Part shown: positions 26,561-38,292 of the stretch, in pieces
Layout of the letters: each line of letters begins with the position of its first letter
Position numbering within the stretch: position 1 is the stretch's first letter
Source of the DNA: Hetaerina americana
Lineage: Eukaryota > Arthropoda > Insecta > Odonata > Calopterygidae
Length of the DNA stretch: 64,000 nucleotides
Assembly (NCBI GenBank): GCA_022747635.1
Contig: JAKTNV010000010.1
Span: forward strand, 41,895,527-41,959,526
Direction: 5' to 3'
Translations under genes and position numbers: made by a program
Notes under the pieces: generated by a model
Databases searched by the model: none
Told to the model about the DNA's origin: nothing
What the model saw: the letters and a program-made list of their open reading frames with translations, nothing else

Positions 26561-28470
26561 TAAACAGATTGGATTTATAGTTACAAAGTCCTCTCTTAAC
26601 CCTAACCCAGATGAACAAACACCGATGCACATGGCGGAACTCTAGCCTATAACATAGGAGTCAGCTTGATTCCACCATGCACACCACGTCACCCCTATCT
26701 CTAGAAAAATTAGAACTTTAGTCTTCCTATGATGTCACGTCAGACAACCGGTTTGGCAGTGGGTGTAAAACAACCACAAAACAACTCCAAAAAAATGATT
26801 CAAATAACACACCATTCATACCTTAATGAAATTTTAAATTGATTAAATTCAAACATCATCGCTGAGGGCGTAAATCAAATTTGACTTTTTTATGTGACAA
26901 CAAACTTGTGGCACAAATGGACACGAGAATATTTGTGCATGCATGCCACTACTTTTTCCCAATACTGCATATTCCAACGAAACGACAAAATGTCTCGCCA
27001 AATTAACCTGATGTGCTGAGAAAGGTTGATAATCCTCTTTGTGTGCACCACACATGAAATTAATGATTGTTGGCCCAATTCATTTCCACGCGAAAACATA
27101 ATTTTAGTCAAAAAAATTGATTGGGCTCATTCATTGAACAGTTTAACCAGGTGAATGCCCAAAACTTATCCTATATGCGGTAATTATACCCTCTGTGGCA
27201 CTCCTATTATACTTTTATATTCATCCGAGATCGCTTAACGATTTGTATGGGCAGATCGAGGACAAGTAAAAGAAGAGAAGTTAAGGATGGAGAAGAACAG
27301 ATGGACAGTTTAACGCATGATGAACAAGGAGAAAAACGGGACCACATATATATTGACTGGGAGTAAGCCGACATGGTAGTTAATCTTTAGGTTACAGTGG
27401 CGAACGCGCAATGAACACCCACTGACCACCAAATAACGCCACATCCATGGCGAGCTCCAGTTAGCAAAATAAAAAATTACCCATTTCTGAGGAGCGAGTC
27501 GGAGGTTGCGGCCCTAAAGTTAATTGAATCGTACAATGGGCACCGAACCGACTCGATAACAGGACCACAGTAATGAGTTACAACTCACAGCCTCTCTCCC
27601 AAATGCGTGAAATCAATTGTTGGAGACAGAGTTGTTGGCTGTGTTAGTAGTATAGTAAGTGCTATATCGACACACCATTCTCACCGCCAACAAATATCCC
27701 CTTTAACTGGGGAAGTCTTTCCGATATCCGGTCGACACTCAACATCTCCCGATTGAAAGTAGGGAAGGGCGTATTACTGCCGCATTGATTTACAATTTCG
27801 TATTCGGTACCCTACAACCTGTTATTCTCTTCCCCCGGCCCCGATAGAGAACCCATGGATAACCAACGTGCAGGTGGAGGACATTGAGAATCACTTTACC
27901 CACTGCTTCCCACTGGAGTGGCCCCTCAGAGAGGCTTAAGGGGCCAAACCCCTTGAGAGATAGAGAGAGAGGTTTAGGCTGAGATGGAACGGGGGAGGGG
28001 GTTTATTGGGAGAGAAGGTACGAGGATACACGGAAAGAGGAAATTGGGAGGGGTATCCGGGGAAGGGTTTGGAAGTGGGTGCGGGGTAGGAGAAGAGTGA
28101 GGCTTAGAGCTGAGGAAAGGATACAATCGAGAATGCACAAGGACAAACGGCTTCATAAGGACGGAAGTAAGATCATCAGATCCTATGTCCTTACCGAACT
28201 TGTCAGTCCCGATATCTGACTTTCCCTACGAAAATGATTTGAATTCAATCTAATCTTTGGATCGGATTCCCCTAAACGATTACCACAAACGACAATATAT
28301 GGCATGCATCGGAAAAAGTTGCAGTGATTTACGCTATATAATGTCATATAATTCTTTCAAACTTTCTTTACTTATAATAGAACTGGAATGAAATGTCTTG
28401 ACCATGATTAGAAAATATGTTTCCCATGGGAAACAATCTACGTCCTTAAGAATAATAATGTTATTTTAAA
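26561..28470. other. Unassigned DNA, purine-rich at about 27950-28140
   Basis: No gene recognised. A plus-strand A/G-rich tract (GAGAGATAGAGAGAGAGG and GGGGGAGGGGG) lies at about 27950-28140. Confidence 0.4.
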
Positions 28471-28545
28471 GGATGCCATGATAGTCTAGTGGGTAGAGCG
28501 TCTGGCCACTAAGGGGAAAGTGGTGGTTTCAAATACGGATGATGC
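28471..28545 (+). repeat. Degenerate tRNA-like SINE head
   Basis: AGTCTAGTGGGTAGAGCG at 28483-28500 is a good A-box region and TGGTTTCAAATAC at 28523-28535 is box-B-like, about 40 bp downstream as in a tRNA. The arms pair poorly, so it is a relic and not a functional tRNA gene. Confidence 0.45.
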
Positions 28546-29799
28546 ATCAGGAAATTCAATATGCATGGTTTTTGGGGTTTCAGTTGACCCTGGGAGGCTA
28601 GAGGGATGTATAAAGAAAGGAACTGCCACCCCTCAACTGATGTATGAATTTTGGATTCCGGATGGTGGCTTGAGAGTCTAATGCTTTAGTTTATTAATTG
28701 TGGGGTTCAAGTCTAGGGTATGCCATTGAACAATCGTATCCAAGGGGTGTGGTTATCTTGTAATCATAATTCCCAGGATATCATGTGGCTCAGGGAAATC
28801 ACTCTAGTATAACTATGTGAATTTAATTCACCTTATTTTGAAATTAATGCTGCTTTTATCTATCAAATTTTCGGATTGCTTGCTCCGGAGGAGGTGAGTT
28901 CAACTATTTTATCGCAAAACTGCATTCGTCAACCTGTTGCACAAAACACATTAACTCACATAACAAAGTTTTTTAGCATAGCCATATGTTCTTAAAAATA
29001 TATAGTACATTACTATACTACATTTTCCTAATTCCAAACAAAAGCAGAGGCTGCTAAGAGCTAAGAATACTTCCTATGCATAGAGTTTAAGTTATCATAT
29101 CAAAAACGTAATTCACTATTGTCCTTGATATTCATATTTATGATTAGACTGTGTCTGGATTCGTCCTTCCTCTTTTATCCGGAGTTTCCTAACATCCTCA
29201 TGATTTTTTTAATTTTGATGTTCGCCATAGCTTTTCTTGAATTACATGTAATAAATGGTTATTGGCGGAAACGAGGAGTAAATTACCACCGGTGTAGTTG
29301 TGTAATCAGTTCCAACGAAATGCAACTTTGACGTGGTGGAAGGGCGTATTGTGTTCTAATGACCCCTATTACCCTGTTGGTTTGGAAAATGGTAAATGCT
29401 GCCATGATAAAATAGGTCGAAGGGTAGAGGATAGAAGTAAGGTAGACCTCGCAGCGGCTGTTCCTCGGTGATACAGCTGTAAAAGGTGTTTGATTGCAAT
29501 GGTGCGGTCATATGAGCGATCGTGTCACGTTAAAAATACTATTGAGGGATACTGGAAAAAAACTCCATTTTTATCTGAATATAGTGATGAGGAAAAAAAA
29601 CTTTAAAATGAGTCTCAGCAACTTCGGGTTCAGTCCACAAGGCAGTGTAGCCTTATTGTCAGAGAGATAAGGACTCCGCGGTCGTCATCAAATGAAATCC
29701 TTTCAAATAAGAATCGGTTACAGAAGCAGGAAAGAAAACAAAGAAGTAGATCAAACCATCTAGTATAAGCACCTGTAATATTAGGTCGATTCTGAGAGC
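28546..29799. other. Unassigned AT-rich DNA
   Basis: The first 150 bp or so may be SINE body belonging to the preceding tRNA-like head. No gene is recognised in the rest. Confidence 0.35.
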
Positions 29800-31310
29800 A
29801 TGGAAGTAAGAAAATATAAAGAGGGAGTTAGAGAGAAGAAATAGATATTTTAGAGCTGAGCGGAATGAGATAAAATGATAGCGGGGATTAATGGAGTAAT
29901 AGTTTTGAGGTTATATACAGGAGAGGGAAAGAGAGTGAGGAGTGGCAATAGTAGTGAACAAAAAGGAAATGAGCGTAGTAAACACAGAGAACGCGACTGA
30001 TAGAATATAATTAGTAGAGGTAAAAGCTTAATCAACGAATTGGGTCATCGTTCAGATTTATATACCACCAAGCAATTATGGGGAGAAATAAATAGACATA
30101 GCATATGATTAATTAGAGGAAATAATTGCAAGTGTTCCTGGAAGGAAATATTTTATATTGATGGGGGAATGGAACGCCGGAGTGGGTGATGGGATTGTAG
30201 ATAGTAAAGTGGGAGAACTATGGTTTACGAAAAAAGAAAGTCCGTAGGGAGAAAGCAATGGATTACTGACGGATAATTAATAGAAGGATAATAGAATGGA
30301 AAGATAATTGGCTTAATCAAAATGAACACTTGGTTCAAACGTCACTTTAGGCTTAGATAAACATGGATAATACCCAGGGACTTACAAAAATATCAGTTAG
30401 ACCATAATAGATTCAGACAGGTTAAAGAATGCGAATAGGGGAGTATCACCTTGGGTCCAGAAAAGGGAGAGGTACGCGTTCATAGCAGTTATGAGTCTAC
30501 CAAAAGAGAAAAACGTAGGGTACAATCACAATGCATAGCTAGCCCGTTGTCCAAGGTGTTACAATCATTGCTGGGCTAATTATAAAGCAGTGTGATAGGT
30601 ATGGGGTATCAATTTAACAAATGAAATGTAGGCATAGTCATAAGGTTTTCGAGAAAGAGAGAGATCAAGTTATACGTAAAAATAGGATGTTAACAACAAG
30701 ATGTAGTGGGGCAATTTACCTATCTAGGTAAATTTTTGGACCAAAATATCGGAAGGGACATGAGCATAAGATTTGCGTTAGGAAAAGCAGCTCCCACAAG
30801 GAAGAGAGAATTGAAGAAGAAAGGACTCGTTAAAACCTTTATATGAAGCGTGGTTCTATGTGGCGCAGAACCATGGCCTTTGAGAAAATATAATAGGCAT
30901 AGTTTGAAGGCTTCTGAAATATGAATGTGGAGAGGAATCGAAAAGATAAAATGTACGGGAAGAAAAACAAACGAATAAGAACAAGGTATGGTAGGGGAGG
31001 AGAGCAGAAAAAATCCAAAGGCAGGAAATAAGGGGGAAGAGCATTTTGATTGACGATGGCGATGGGATGTGGACTCTGGCAAAGGGGAGGACCTTAGGCA
31101 AACGAGGAAAGAGTAGGAAAACAAAGGTATGGGTCAGGCTGGATGGAATGAAGAGGGGAATGATGCATGGGGAAATGAAGAAGGGTTGATTATTAGGTCT
31201 GTCAACAGGTTGTGTTTTTTTTGGGAAAGGCTAAAAAATGTACCGATGTTCAGTCTGTAGCCATCTAAAACCTACCTTCAATGGTAGTAGCGCTAATAAT
31301 AATAATAATT
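29800..31310 (+). pseudogene. Decayed RTE-like LINE remnant (endonuclease and RT C-terminus)
   Basis: Reading across stops and frameshifts, this strand shows an apurinic-endonuclease-like domain: VAIVVNKKE near 29946, EEIIASVPGRKYFILMGEWN near 30118-30177 (equivalent of the GDFN motif), then MNTWFKRHFRLR near 30322. From about 30715 it shows the C-terminal part of a reverse transcriptase: FTYLGKFLDQNIGRDMS, GKAAPTRKRELKKKG, a VLCGAEPWPLRK stretch (usual form: LLYGCETW) and MWRGIEKIKCTGRKTNE. The two parts are only about 300 bp apart, so most of the catalytic RT region is deleted. The copy may end at a TAATAATAATAATAATT tail at 31294-31309. Many stops show it is long dead. Assignment to RTE-like rests on motif style, from family knowledge. 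Confidence 0.75.
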
Positions 31311-31472
31311 GCGCAATAGTTATAAATTATAATATCCGTTCATAATTTACGCATACCTAAACTTAAATTAGTGGAAATGAAAATTCTTTTCACCAATTAA
31401 AGCTCCATTGATTTGAATTTTTTCAATGGTGATATTTCTCATATAATCATTATTGACAGCAAGCAATAGTAA

Positions 31473-31474
<2 letters not shown>
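31311..31474. other. Short unassigned spacer
   Basis: AT-rich DNA between the LINE remnant and the next TA run. Nothing recognised. Confidence 0.35.

Positions 31475-31519
<45 letters not shown>
31475..31519. repeat. (TA)n microsatellite
   Basis: Uninterrupted TA run of about 22 units. Confidence 0.95.
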
Positions 31520-31521
<2 letters not shown>

Positions 31522-32260
31522 CTAGAATACTGATCGGTAGTATTTTAAATACTTGTAAAGATGTACGCCGAGGTATTACCCATATTTAAAATAGTCATCA
31601 TGCATACTTATACATCGTTTTAATGCCTCTTTGTCAACAGAACTTTAAGTCTGGAATACCAAAAAGCGATCATATATTTAAAATGCTTACCTTTGATAAT
31701 AAAAACCGCCAGTCAATAAAATGAAAATTTTCATAAATATAACTATTGCTAAATATGGAATAATTTGATAATTGTTACATGATTTACGTGATAAAAGAAT
31801 ACACGACTAAGAAAATATTTTCATTTTCCCCTGAATAAAAATACTTCCCGAATCTGCCCCAGGTACCACCACGACCTTACTCTATATTTCTCATCACTCC
31901 TCGTCATAACATTATTTAATTAAGTGATTATTTTTCTCCGGTATATTCCCTTTGCCAAAGGCAATTGTTCCATCCCTTTAATTAATTTATCATCAGAGCA
32001 AAAAGGATGAAATAATAAAACTAAAAGTTAACGAAAATATTATATGAGCTAAACGAATAGTAAAGTATCTACATTGCCTGTATTTCCGAAATATATTTAA
32101 TGCTGTCCGGAGTAGATTTCCAAAGCTATAGAATAACAATCGAAATAAGAGGCATGAATGCGCAAGACGTGTCCTATGAAGTTAAATCCAATTCGATCCA
32201 TTAGGCAGCCCAGTAATGCGTGTAGCTGCTAGTGATATTTAAATCTAGTCGCACATGAGA
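31520..32260. other. Unassigned AT-rich DNA
   Basis: No gene or repeat supported. Confidence 0.4.
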
Positions 32261-32409
32261 GAAGACTAACTTAACAGATTCGACTAGAATTTTTATTTTT
32301 TACGACCATGGTTTCGTTGCAATACAACCTCAGCAGCTGATTTTGCCTTTTAATGAAACCATGGTCTTGAAAAATAAAAATTCTAGTGGAATCTGCCAAG
32401 TTGGTCTTT
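32261..32409. repeat. Hairpin-forming inverted repeat with arms of about 60 bp
   Basis: The left arm (32261-32322, containing ACTAGAATTTTTATTTTT and GACCATGGTTTC) is the reverse complement of the right arm (about 32350-32409) with roughly ten mismatches. The loop is about 27 bp and includes CAGCAGCTG. Short frames on both strands give similar peptides because of this symmetry and are not genes. It resembles a MITE or a foldback duplication. Confidence 0.75.
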
Positions 32410-34009
32410 TTTTCATTGACGCTGACTTCCACCAAGTAGCACCTGGTACTGTTTCTCATAGGTATTTAAACCTTACTGCAAAACTTTCTTGGCCATGTGT
32501 TAATTTTGGTTTACACCAAATTAGATGCCAAAATAGTTAACAATTTCAAAACATCAATGCTCATTTTGCTCCGAGAGAACGCCTTTAGCTCTCCGACTCA
32601 CTTACTTCCATGAAAGGCACAAATTGAAAGAAGGAAAAATTAAATTGCATAACATATTGCCAACAAATTGAAATTTGTGAAAACCTAATACGTAGATTAC
32701 AGTCATGGGCACAACGACCTCCAGAAATACTTCAGAATAATTGCTGAAAAAAATCAGACGATGATCATTGTCAAGTATTTCCTGGCATGTACGAATGATA
32801 AAAATATGTTAGTTAAATATTGGTTGAAAGGATAAGTTCAAGTTAGACGCAAATCCATTGAGCGAGGAAAAACCTCTGAGAATAGTTAAAGTGACTGTAA
32901 TGGGTAAAGAAAAAACTAAAAGAGATAAAAGTAACCTCAAATTGTACCAAAAACTACAAAAGAGAAAGTTCCGCCGTGGGAAACCTAGGACCGCTTGTTT
33001 GCCCATTTGAAAAAATTCCTCGACGAGAAGCGGACATGAGGAAATGGCAATTGGTAAATATCTGCCAAGAGCTGCCACCGAAATGGATGAATACTGTAAA
33101 GGATCGCGGAGGTGGAAAGATGAAGACCTAGCACTTCAGCCAAGTCGTAAAATAAACAAGAATGAGCCACACAAAACGATTCCTCAAACATGCTAATATT
33201 TTAAAGTGTAAATATTTTCCATCGTTTCGACATGGTACGAAATAAAACCAAAGGAAACGAATCCATGACGGCTATGTTACAAAAATTGAAAAGGAAAGTA
33301 TAGTTAGAAACCACAGCAAAAATAGCAAAAAATGTTCCAATGTCCCAAGTCCACCTTCACCTCTAGCTGTACGAAAATAATAGCAATGGCATCCCACCGA
33401 AAGCATCCATGAAAAGTAAATTTTGTTTTAAAAAACATATTTTTTATACGTTTCACTCAACTTTAATTTTTAAAAACTCTACGGTGCATTTCAAAACACA
33501 CGAGTTATCCGTACACTTTTTCGGCAACACTTCATGAAATCTAAATATTAAATTAAGTCATCAAATTGAACCCAAGAATTACATTGAAAATCCGAAAAAA
33601 CTAATCAAGATACATAGTCATTGGGAGATATGCTCTCTTTCGGGGTTGTGGTATCAAGTAAAGGGTTTTCAATTTTTAAAAAGTTATTTCTAAATAATGG
33701 GAAAGTATTCTTATCAATAATTTTTGTCATAGATCATTTGTGCTAACGATTTTTCAGAAGACGAAGAATGAACACAAAACAACAGTCGTTCGGCTTACAT
33801 CGATGCCATGAAATCTACTTACATAGGCTTATCGCTAACCCGAAAGTTGACAAGACAATACAAGTTCTCGAATGAATTTGCCGAAGGTATTCACGGTGGC
33901 TCAGATTTTGCCAGACTCGTGAATGAATCTGAAGGAAAAAAGTTACTTGGAAGGAAGAATGCGCGTAAGATTTAACACTTGGCCTATGCACAGCTCTGGT
34001 GGAAGGGGT
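32410..34009. other. Unassigned AT-rich DNA
   Basis: No recognisable gene in about 1.6 kb. Confidence 0.4.
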
Positions 34010-34500
34010 GAAATATGAGTTGGCAATGGCCCATCATCTGATGGCACAACGAGCGGTTCGGGCAGAGGGGAATGTGCAAGCAGGGTAAGGGGAAAACGCT
34101 CGGAAAAGAGGTTAAGGCGGTTGGGTGAAGGGTAGAAAGGGGAGGGAAGGAAGGAGGAAGAAGAAGAAAGTAAGGGTGGGAGAATGGAGGAGACGCGGGG
34201 AACGTGATGGAGGGAAAGGGAACGGGAAGGACAAAGGCAGGCGAAAAGAAAGAAGCGAGAGTAAAAAGGGTCGACCAGGTCAATGCGGGTGGGAGAGAGA
34301 AGCAAGACGATGGGTTTTGGTGCAGGGAGAGAAGGTTCAGGGAAGAGCGTGAGGTAAAGGATAAAAGGGTTTCAAGAAATGAGTGCGGGGTGGAGGGGAG
34401 AGTGTGGGAGGGTTGGATGTAAAGCGGGGAGGAGGGTTTTTAAGGGTTGGGGAGAGGAGGGGATGGAAGGGAGACCAGAGAGGGGAAATAAATAAGACGC
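34010..34500. repeat. Polypurine tract (plus strand)
   Basis: About 490 bp with overwhelming A/G content on the plus strand (GGGAGGGAAGGAAGGAGGAA and similar). Open frames are low-complexity Arg/Lys/Glu/Gly on plus and Ser/Pro/Phe/Leu on minus. No gene is called. Confidence 0.7.
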
Positions 34501-35529
34501 GTTTCTGAGAGGAAAAGAGAAAGGAAAATGGAGGTATTAGAGACGAGGCTTGAGGAACACACGATAGACGTTGTCAAATATGGTGGTGTACACAGCAATA
34601 AAAAGATACGATTTAGGCCGACTGATTGCCCGGCTAATTAAATATAAATGATCGCTTAAGCGGTAAGATTGTATTCTATGAAGAAATACGATACTCGTTA
34701 TTACTCTGACCTTAGTCGCCTTGGATTCTCGGTTGAAGTCTCAGAAGAAGGTCTCCGGTCTATGTCACTGAAGTGGATCACAAAGAAAGCAGTTTTGGGG
34801 GAAAAATCCACAGTCGTTTGTTGTCACAAAGAAGAAAATGTTCCATTCACGCAGTCACTTGCACTCGGCGTTAATCTTGAATTTTCACGACACATATCAC
34901 CGACCATACACTTCGGGGCTCTGAATACTACTGCTGATTGTCCAGGAGTGCTCCCTACACACGAAGCGGCAGAATCAACTGGGCATTTAAGTATATATAT
35001 GCCTTTTAGTGCGTGGTGGTATGGAAGGAGCGGAATTTAAAGGGAGAGAAAAGTACCATTTAACCACATAAAGACCGCGGAGAGTGTCCGTTATGGTCAC
35101 ATGGATTTCCATTCACTCAAAGCCCGTTCATCTGAATGAAGAAGGACAAATTTTGACTGAGGAGAAAGCTCGGATTGCATCTAAATTTTTACAGAGGAAA
35201 ACTAGAGGAGAGATTATTCTGGTCGAATAGATAAGCATAATTTTGAAAATTTCGTTGTTTATGAGTGCAAATAATGGAGAAAAGAACAATTAAATTAAAG
35301 TTGTATTAATTCTGTTAAGTATTGTCCTTAAAAATGTGAGTATTTAAATTCTTACTACCTACCTGACTGAGTTTCTTTTGGTTTGTATCGATCATATTTT
35401 GCTTTTTGACGTCTTGCATTCGACTTTCCTTGATTTTCTTATCAACTACATCTTTAATGCAGCCTGCTTTATTGAGTACATTTCATTTTTTGACTCATAG
35501 AATATAAAATAGCATTGTGGAAATTTGGT

Positions 35530-35537
<8 letters not shown>
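34501..35537. other. Unassigned DNA with one domain-less 123-codon frame
   Basis: A plus-strand frame at 34669-35040 (TTG start) could encode 123 residues including KKAVLGEKSTVVCCHKEE. I recognise no domain, and its composition gives no strong coding signal. It may be chance or an exon fragment. Confidence 0.3.
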
Positions 35538-35605
<68 letters not shown>

Positions 35606-35609
35606 TATG
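35538..35609. repeat. (TA)n microsatellite
   Basis: A run of AT units, about 72 bp, with one C interruption near the right end. Confidence 0.95.
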
Positions 35610-35854
35610 TGCGATGGCTTAGTTGCATAAAATTTTGGATGTAGTGTTACAATGATGTTATTCTTGACATTTAAGCTTATTACAGAGTATAACCATCCAC
35701 TTATTTTTAATCAATGTAGGTTCATACGGAAATGAACTTCATCCATTCGTTCAGGACGGTTAAGGTTTAGTCTGCTCGATCGATATAGAACGTTTTTTAG
35801 ACAAGTTACACATGAATAATGAAGTATTGAAATGAAATGACTAAAATGACTTAG

Positions 35855-35967
35855 TAATTCCACACACCATATTTTGATCACGACTCAGGTTTCGACGTTG
35901 AACGGATGATAACGTTCAACGTCGAAACATGGGTCGTGTTCTAAATATGCATAGTGTGTGTAATTGC
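35855..35967. repeat. Imperfect palindrome of about 113 bp
   Basis: The centre pairs very well: GTTTCGACGTTGAACG (35889-35904) against CGTTCAACGTCGAAAC (35913-35928), with an 8-nt loop. Pairing continues outward through CACGAC/GTCGTG and CACACACC/GTGTGTG with mismatches. It could be a MITE or a hairpin-RNA source; no family is assigned. Confidence 0.7.
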
Positions 35968-36109
35968 AGAGTCAATAATTTCATTTAATTTCAATATGTT
36001 ATCTGAATTCCATAAAGTTGCGCCGGAGACAACAATATTTTTAAATAATGAAGGACGAAAGTTGTTGCAATCAAGTCAAGGCAACAATAATCCTAACACT
36101 TTAACCTGC

Positions 36110-36172
36110 ATTTACATCTACGCAATAACCTCAAGCCGCAACAAGGACGAGTGGCGTGTGGTATTAGGGGAT
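36110..36172 (+). repeat. Dispersed repeat, copy 2
   Basis: TTACATCTACGCAATAACCT, then CAAGCCGCAACAAGG, GTGGCGTGTGG and ATTAGG match the order of motifs at 636-700 in the same orientation, with substitutions and a small indel. Confidence 0.55.
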
Positions 36173-37539
36173 CAGCTATGTATACATGAATATCAGTTCA
36201 TACTGTGAACTGAATATATATCTCTATATACACACAAACATCCAAGCACATCCATTTCTATATAAATCGTGCAATAATTAGTGTTTGGCTAAATAATTAA
36301 CTGTTCGTCTTTTAGTAAATTGATCCGGGAGCTTGGGATCGATTTTGCTTTGGTTGGGTATCTTGCAAGGGAAGACCGAAAAATTGAATATGTCGGTGAC
36401 GGTATTTATCTTTCTTATTTCATCTCGAATGTCTAATCTATCATAATAATTTGATTCCATAACAATTCCCTCGGTGTCGCAAGAAAACACAGATGCCCTT
36501 TACCTTTCTAAATATTTTAGGTTTTTCTACGCCATTCTTGTATCACGAGGCTTCCAACCTAATTCCTCCAAAAATATCCGCCACGTTTGCCCATAACTTT
36601 CAAACCAATGACACCGAATTCATTTCTCCACAGATATCATTTACATTTGAAAATATTTTATGCCAGATAACATTCGTAGATAGCAGGCATCAGGGTTTTT
36701 AGAATTTTGTTCCTTTTTCGGTTGCCACTTTCTGAAAGTAATCAAGACAGTGAAGTGATAGGTTTATATTGAAGAGAAAGGTACTAGAGATAACGGATTC
36801 ATAAGTAAATATGATTAATATGTTTCGCTATCATTATTAATAGTAATACATCTCAAACGATATTTTCGTCTGTCATTCCTTCCAAATAGCACAATATTCC
36901 CATTCTTGATTTCAATATCCCATTCTTACATGAGAGCTACCTCAAGTATTTCTGTCACAGATCACGAGTTAATTTTTAATTTCATTGTTCATAACACTTT
37001 TTGTAGCTTTATCAAATTAATTTAATCAAATTGCCACTTTAGATCTCCAATGACCCATTTAAGAGAAGGAATATCTTAAATAAAAGGCTTTCCAAGCACG
37101 CAGATAAAAGAGTAGAGCAAGGCGCGTCTCCCCCTGCACATATTCGTCCTCATACTAACTGCAAGGAATATTCTTAGGGTAAAACAACCACGTGAGTTGG
37201 ATTTCTATAATTGCAATGCTATTATAAGTCTAATAATATACTTTAAATGAAAGAAGCACTTCAAGTGAATTTATTTCACTGGAATTCAAGAGATGAAAAT
37301 AACATTGTCCATATGGCAGCAAGCCGGACTAAGGAATATAACATTTTTTTTCTTATCATGATGCAAAAACAATCACTCAGTTTCGCAGAGACTTATCATC
37401 TATCGACGAGGATCCTGTCAGAACTTAAATGGCAAAAATCTGAAGGGAAGCAAAAAAAATGGAATGGTGTCCAAAGTGTCACTGACGACACATATGTACA
37501 TTTGGAAAAGAAAATAAGGCTTGAATAAATTATGAAGTG
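36173..37539. other. Unassigned AT-rich DNA
   Basis: No gene recognised. Short frames lack domains. Confidence 0.4.
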
Positions 37540-38075
37540 GGAGTAAAAGCATGGAACACACGCGGAATAGGGGGGCAGGAAAAGTCTTAGTATGGGAAGG
37601 GCAGGGCGGCAGTAAATGGGAAATGGGAAGACTGAGAAGTCAAGAGGGGATTAAGGGCCAGGAGTTGAGAAATTAGAGTCGGCAAGGGTACGGCAAGAGG
37701 TGGAGGGAGAGGAAAGATCGAAGAGGAAAGAACCGGACGAGTGAAAGGGACGATTGGACGGGGCAAGGGTGAGCGAGGATATGAGGAATAAACAGGGGCA
37801 AATGGGAAAGGCAAAGCGGGAAAAGAGGGAATAGAAAGATTATCGGGGAGAGTGTAAGGAGATTGGAATAAGAAAATGAAACTTGGCGAATGAAGGTAGG
37901 GAAATGATCGGGAAGTGGGAACGGTGCGTAGTTACGTGAGATTGATGATGGGGGGGGGAGGAGGGAAAGGAAATGAGAACCCATGGAAGAAGAAACCGGA
38001 CCATAAGGATTAGGATGAAAGTAGACTTTCAGAGGCAGGGAGAGGAGAAAAATTGTAAAAAAAAAAATAAAATGA
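37540..38075. repeat. Polypurine tract (plus strand)
   Basis: About 530 bp of A/G-rich plus strand (GGAAATGGGAAGACTGAGAA, GGTGGAGGGAGAGGAAAG, GGGGGGGGAGGAGGG). Minus-strand frames here are Pro/Ser/Leu/Phe low-complexity translations. Confidence 0.65.
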
Positions 38076-38292
38076 GATTGAGCTTCGGGTAACGAAGTAA
38101 CTTGCATTAGTTACCAAGCCATTTACGTGTGGGTATCATTTGTAAGTAACCATTACTAAGAAAAATATCCAAGATAAAGGGACAAAATTGTATCCGCATA
38201 TTAATTGAATCTAAAGTACATGATTTTTTACATTACAGCTATTTAGAATGATTTTTTGTTTCGGGAAACTATAAATTGAAGTAAATCGCAGG
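38076..38292. other. Possible 5' flank of the mariner relic
   Basis: AT-rich. I could not identify a terminal inverted repeat for the adjacent mariner relic here. Confidence 0.3.

Noticed and set aside
34125..34422. Arg/Lys/Gly/Glu-rich frames
   Set aside because: Low-complexity translation of a polypurine tract.
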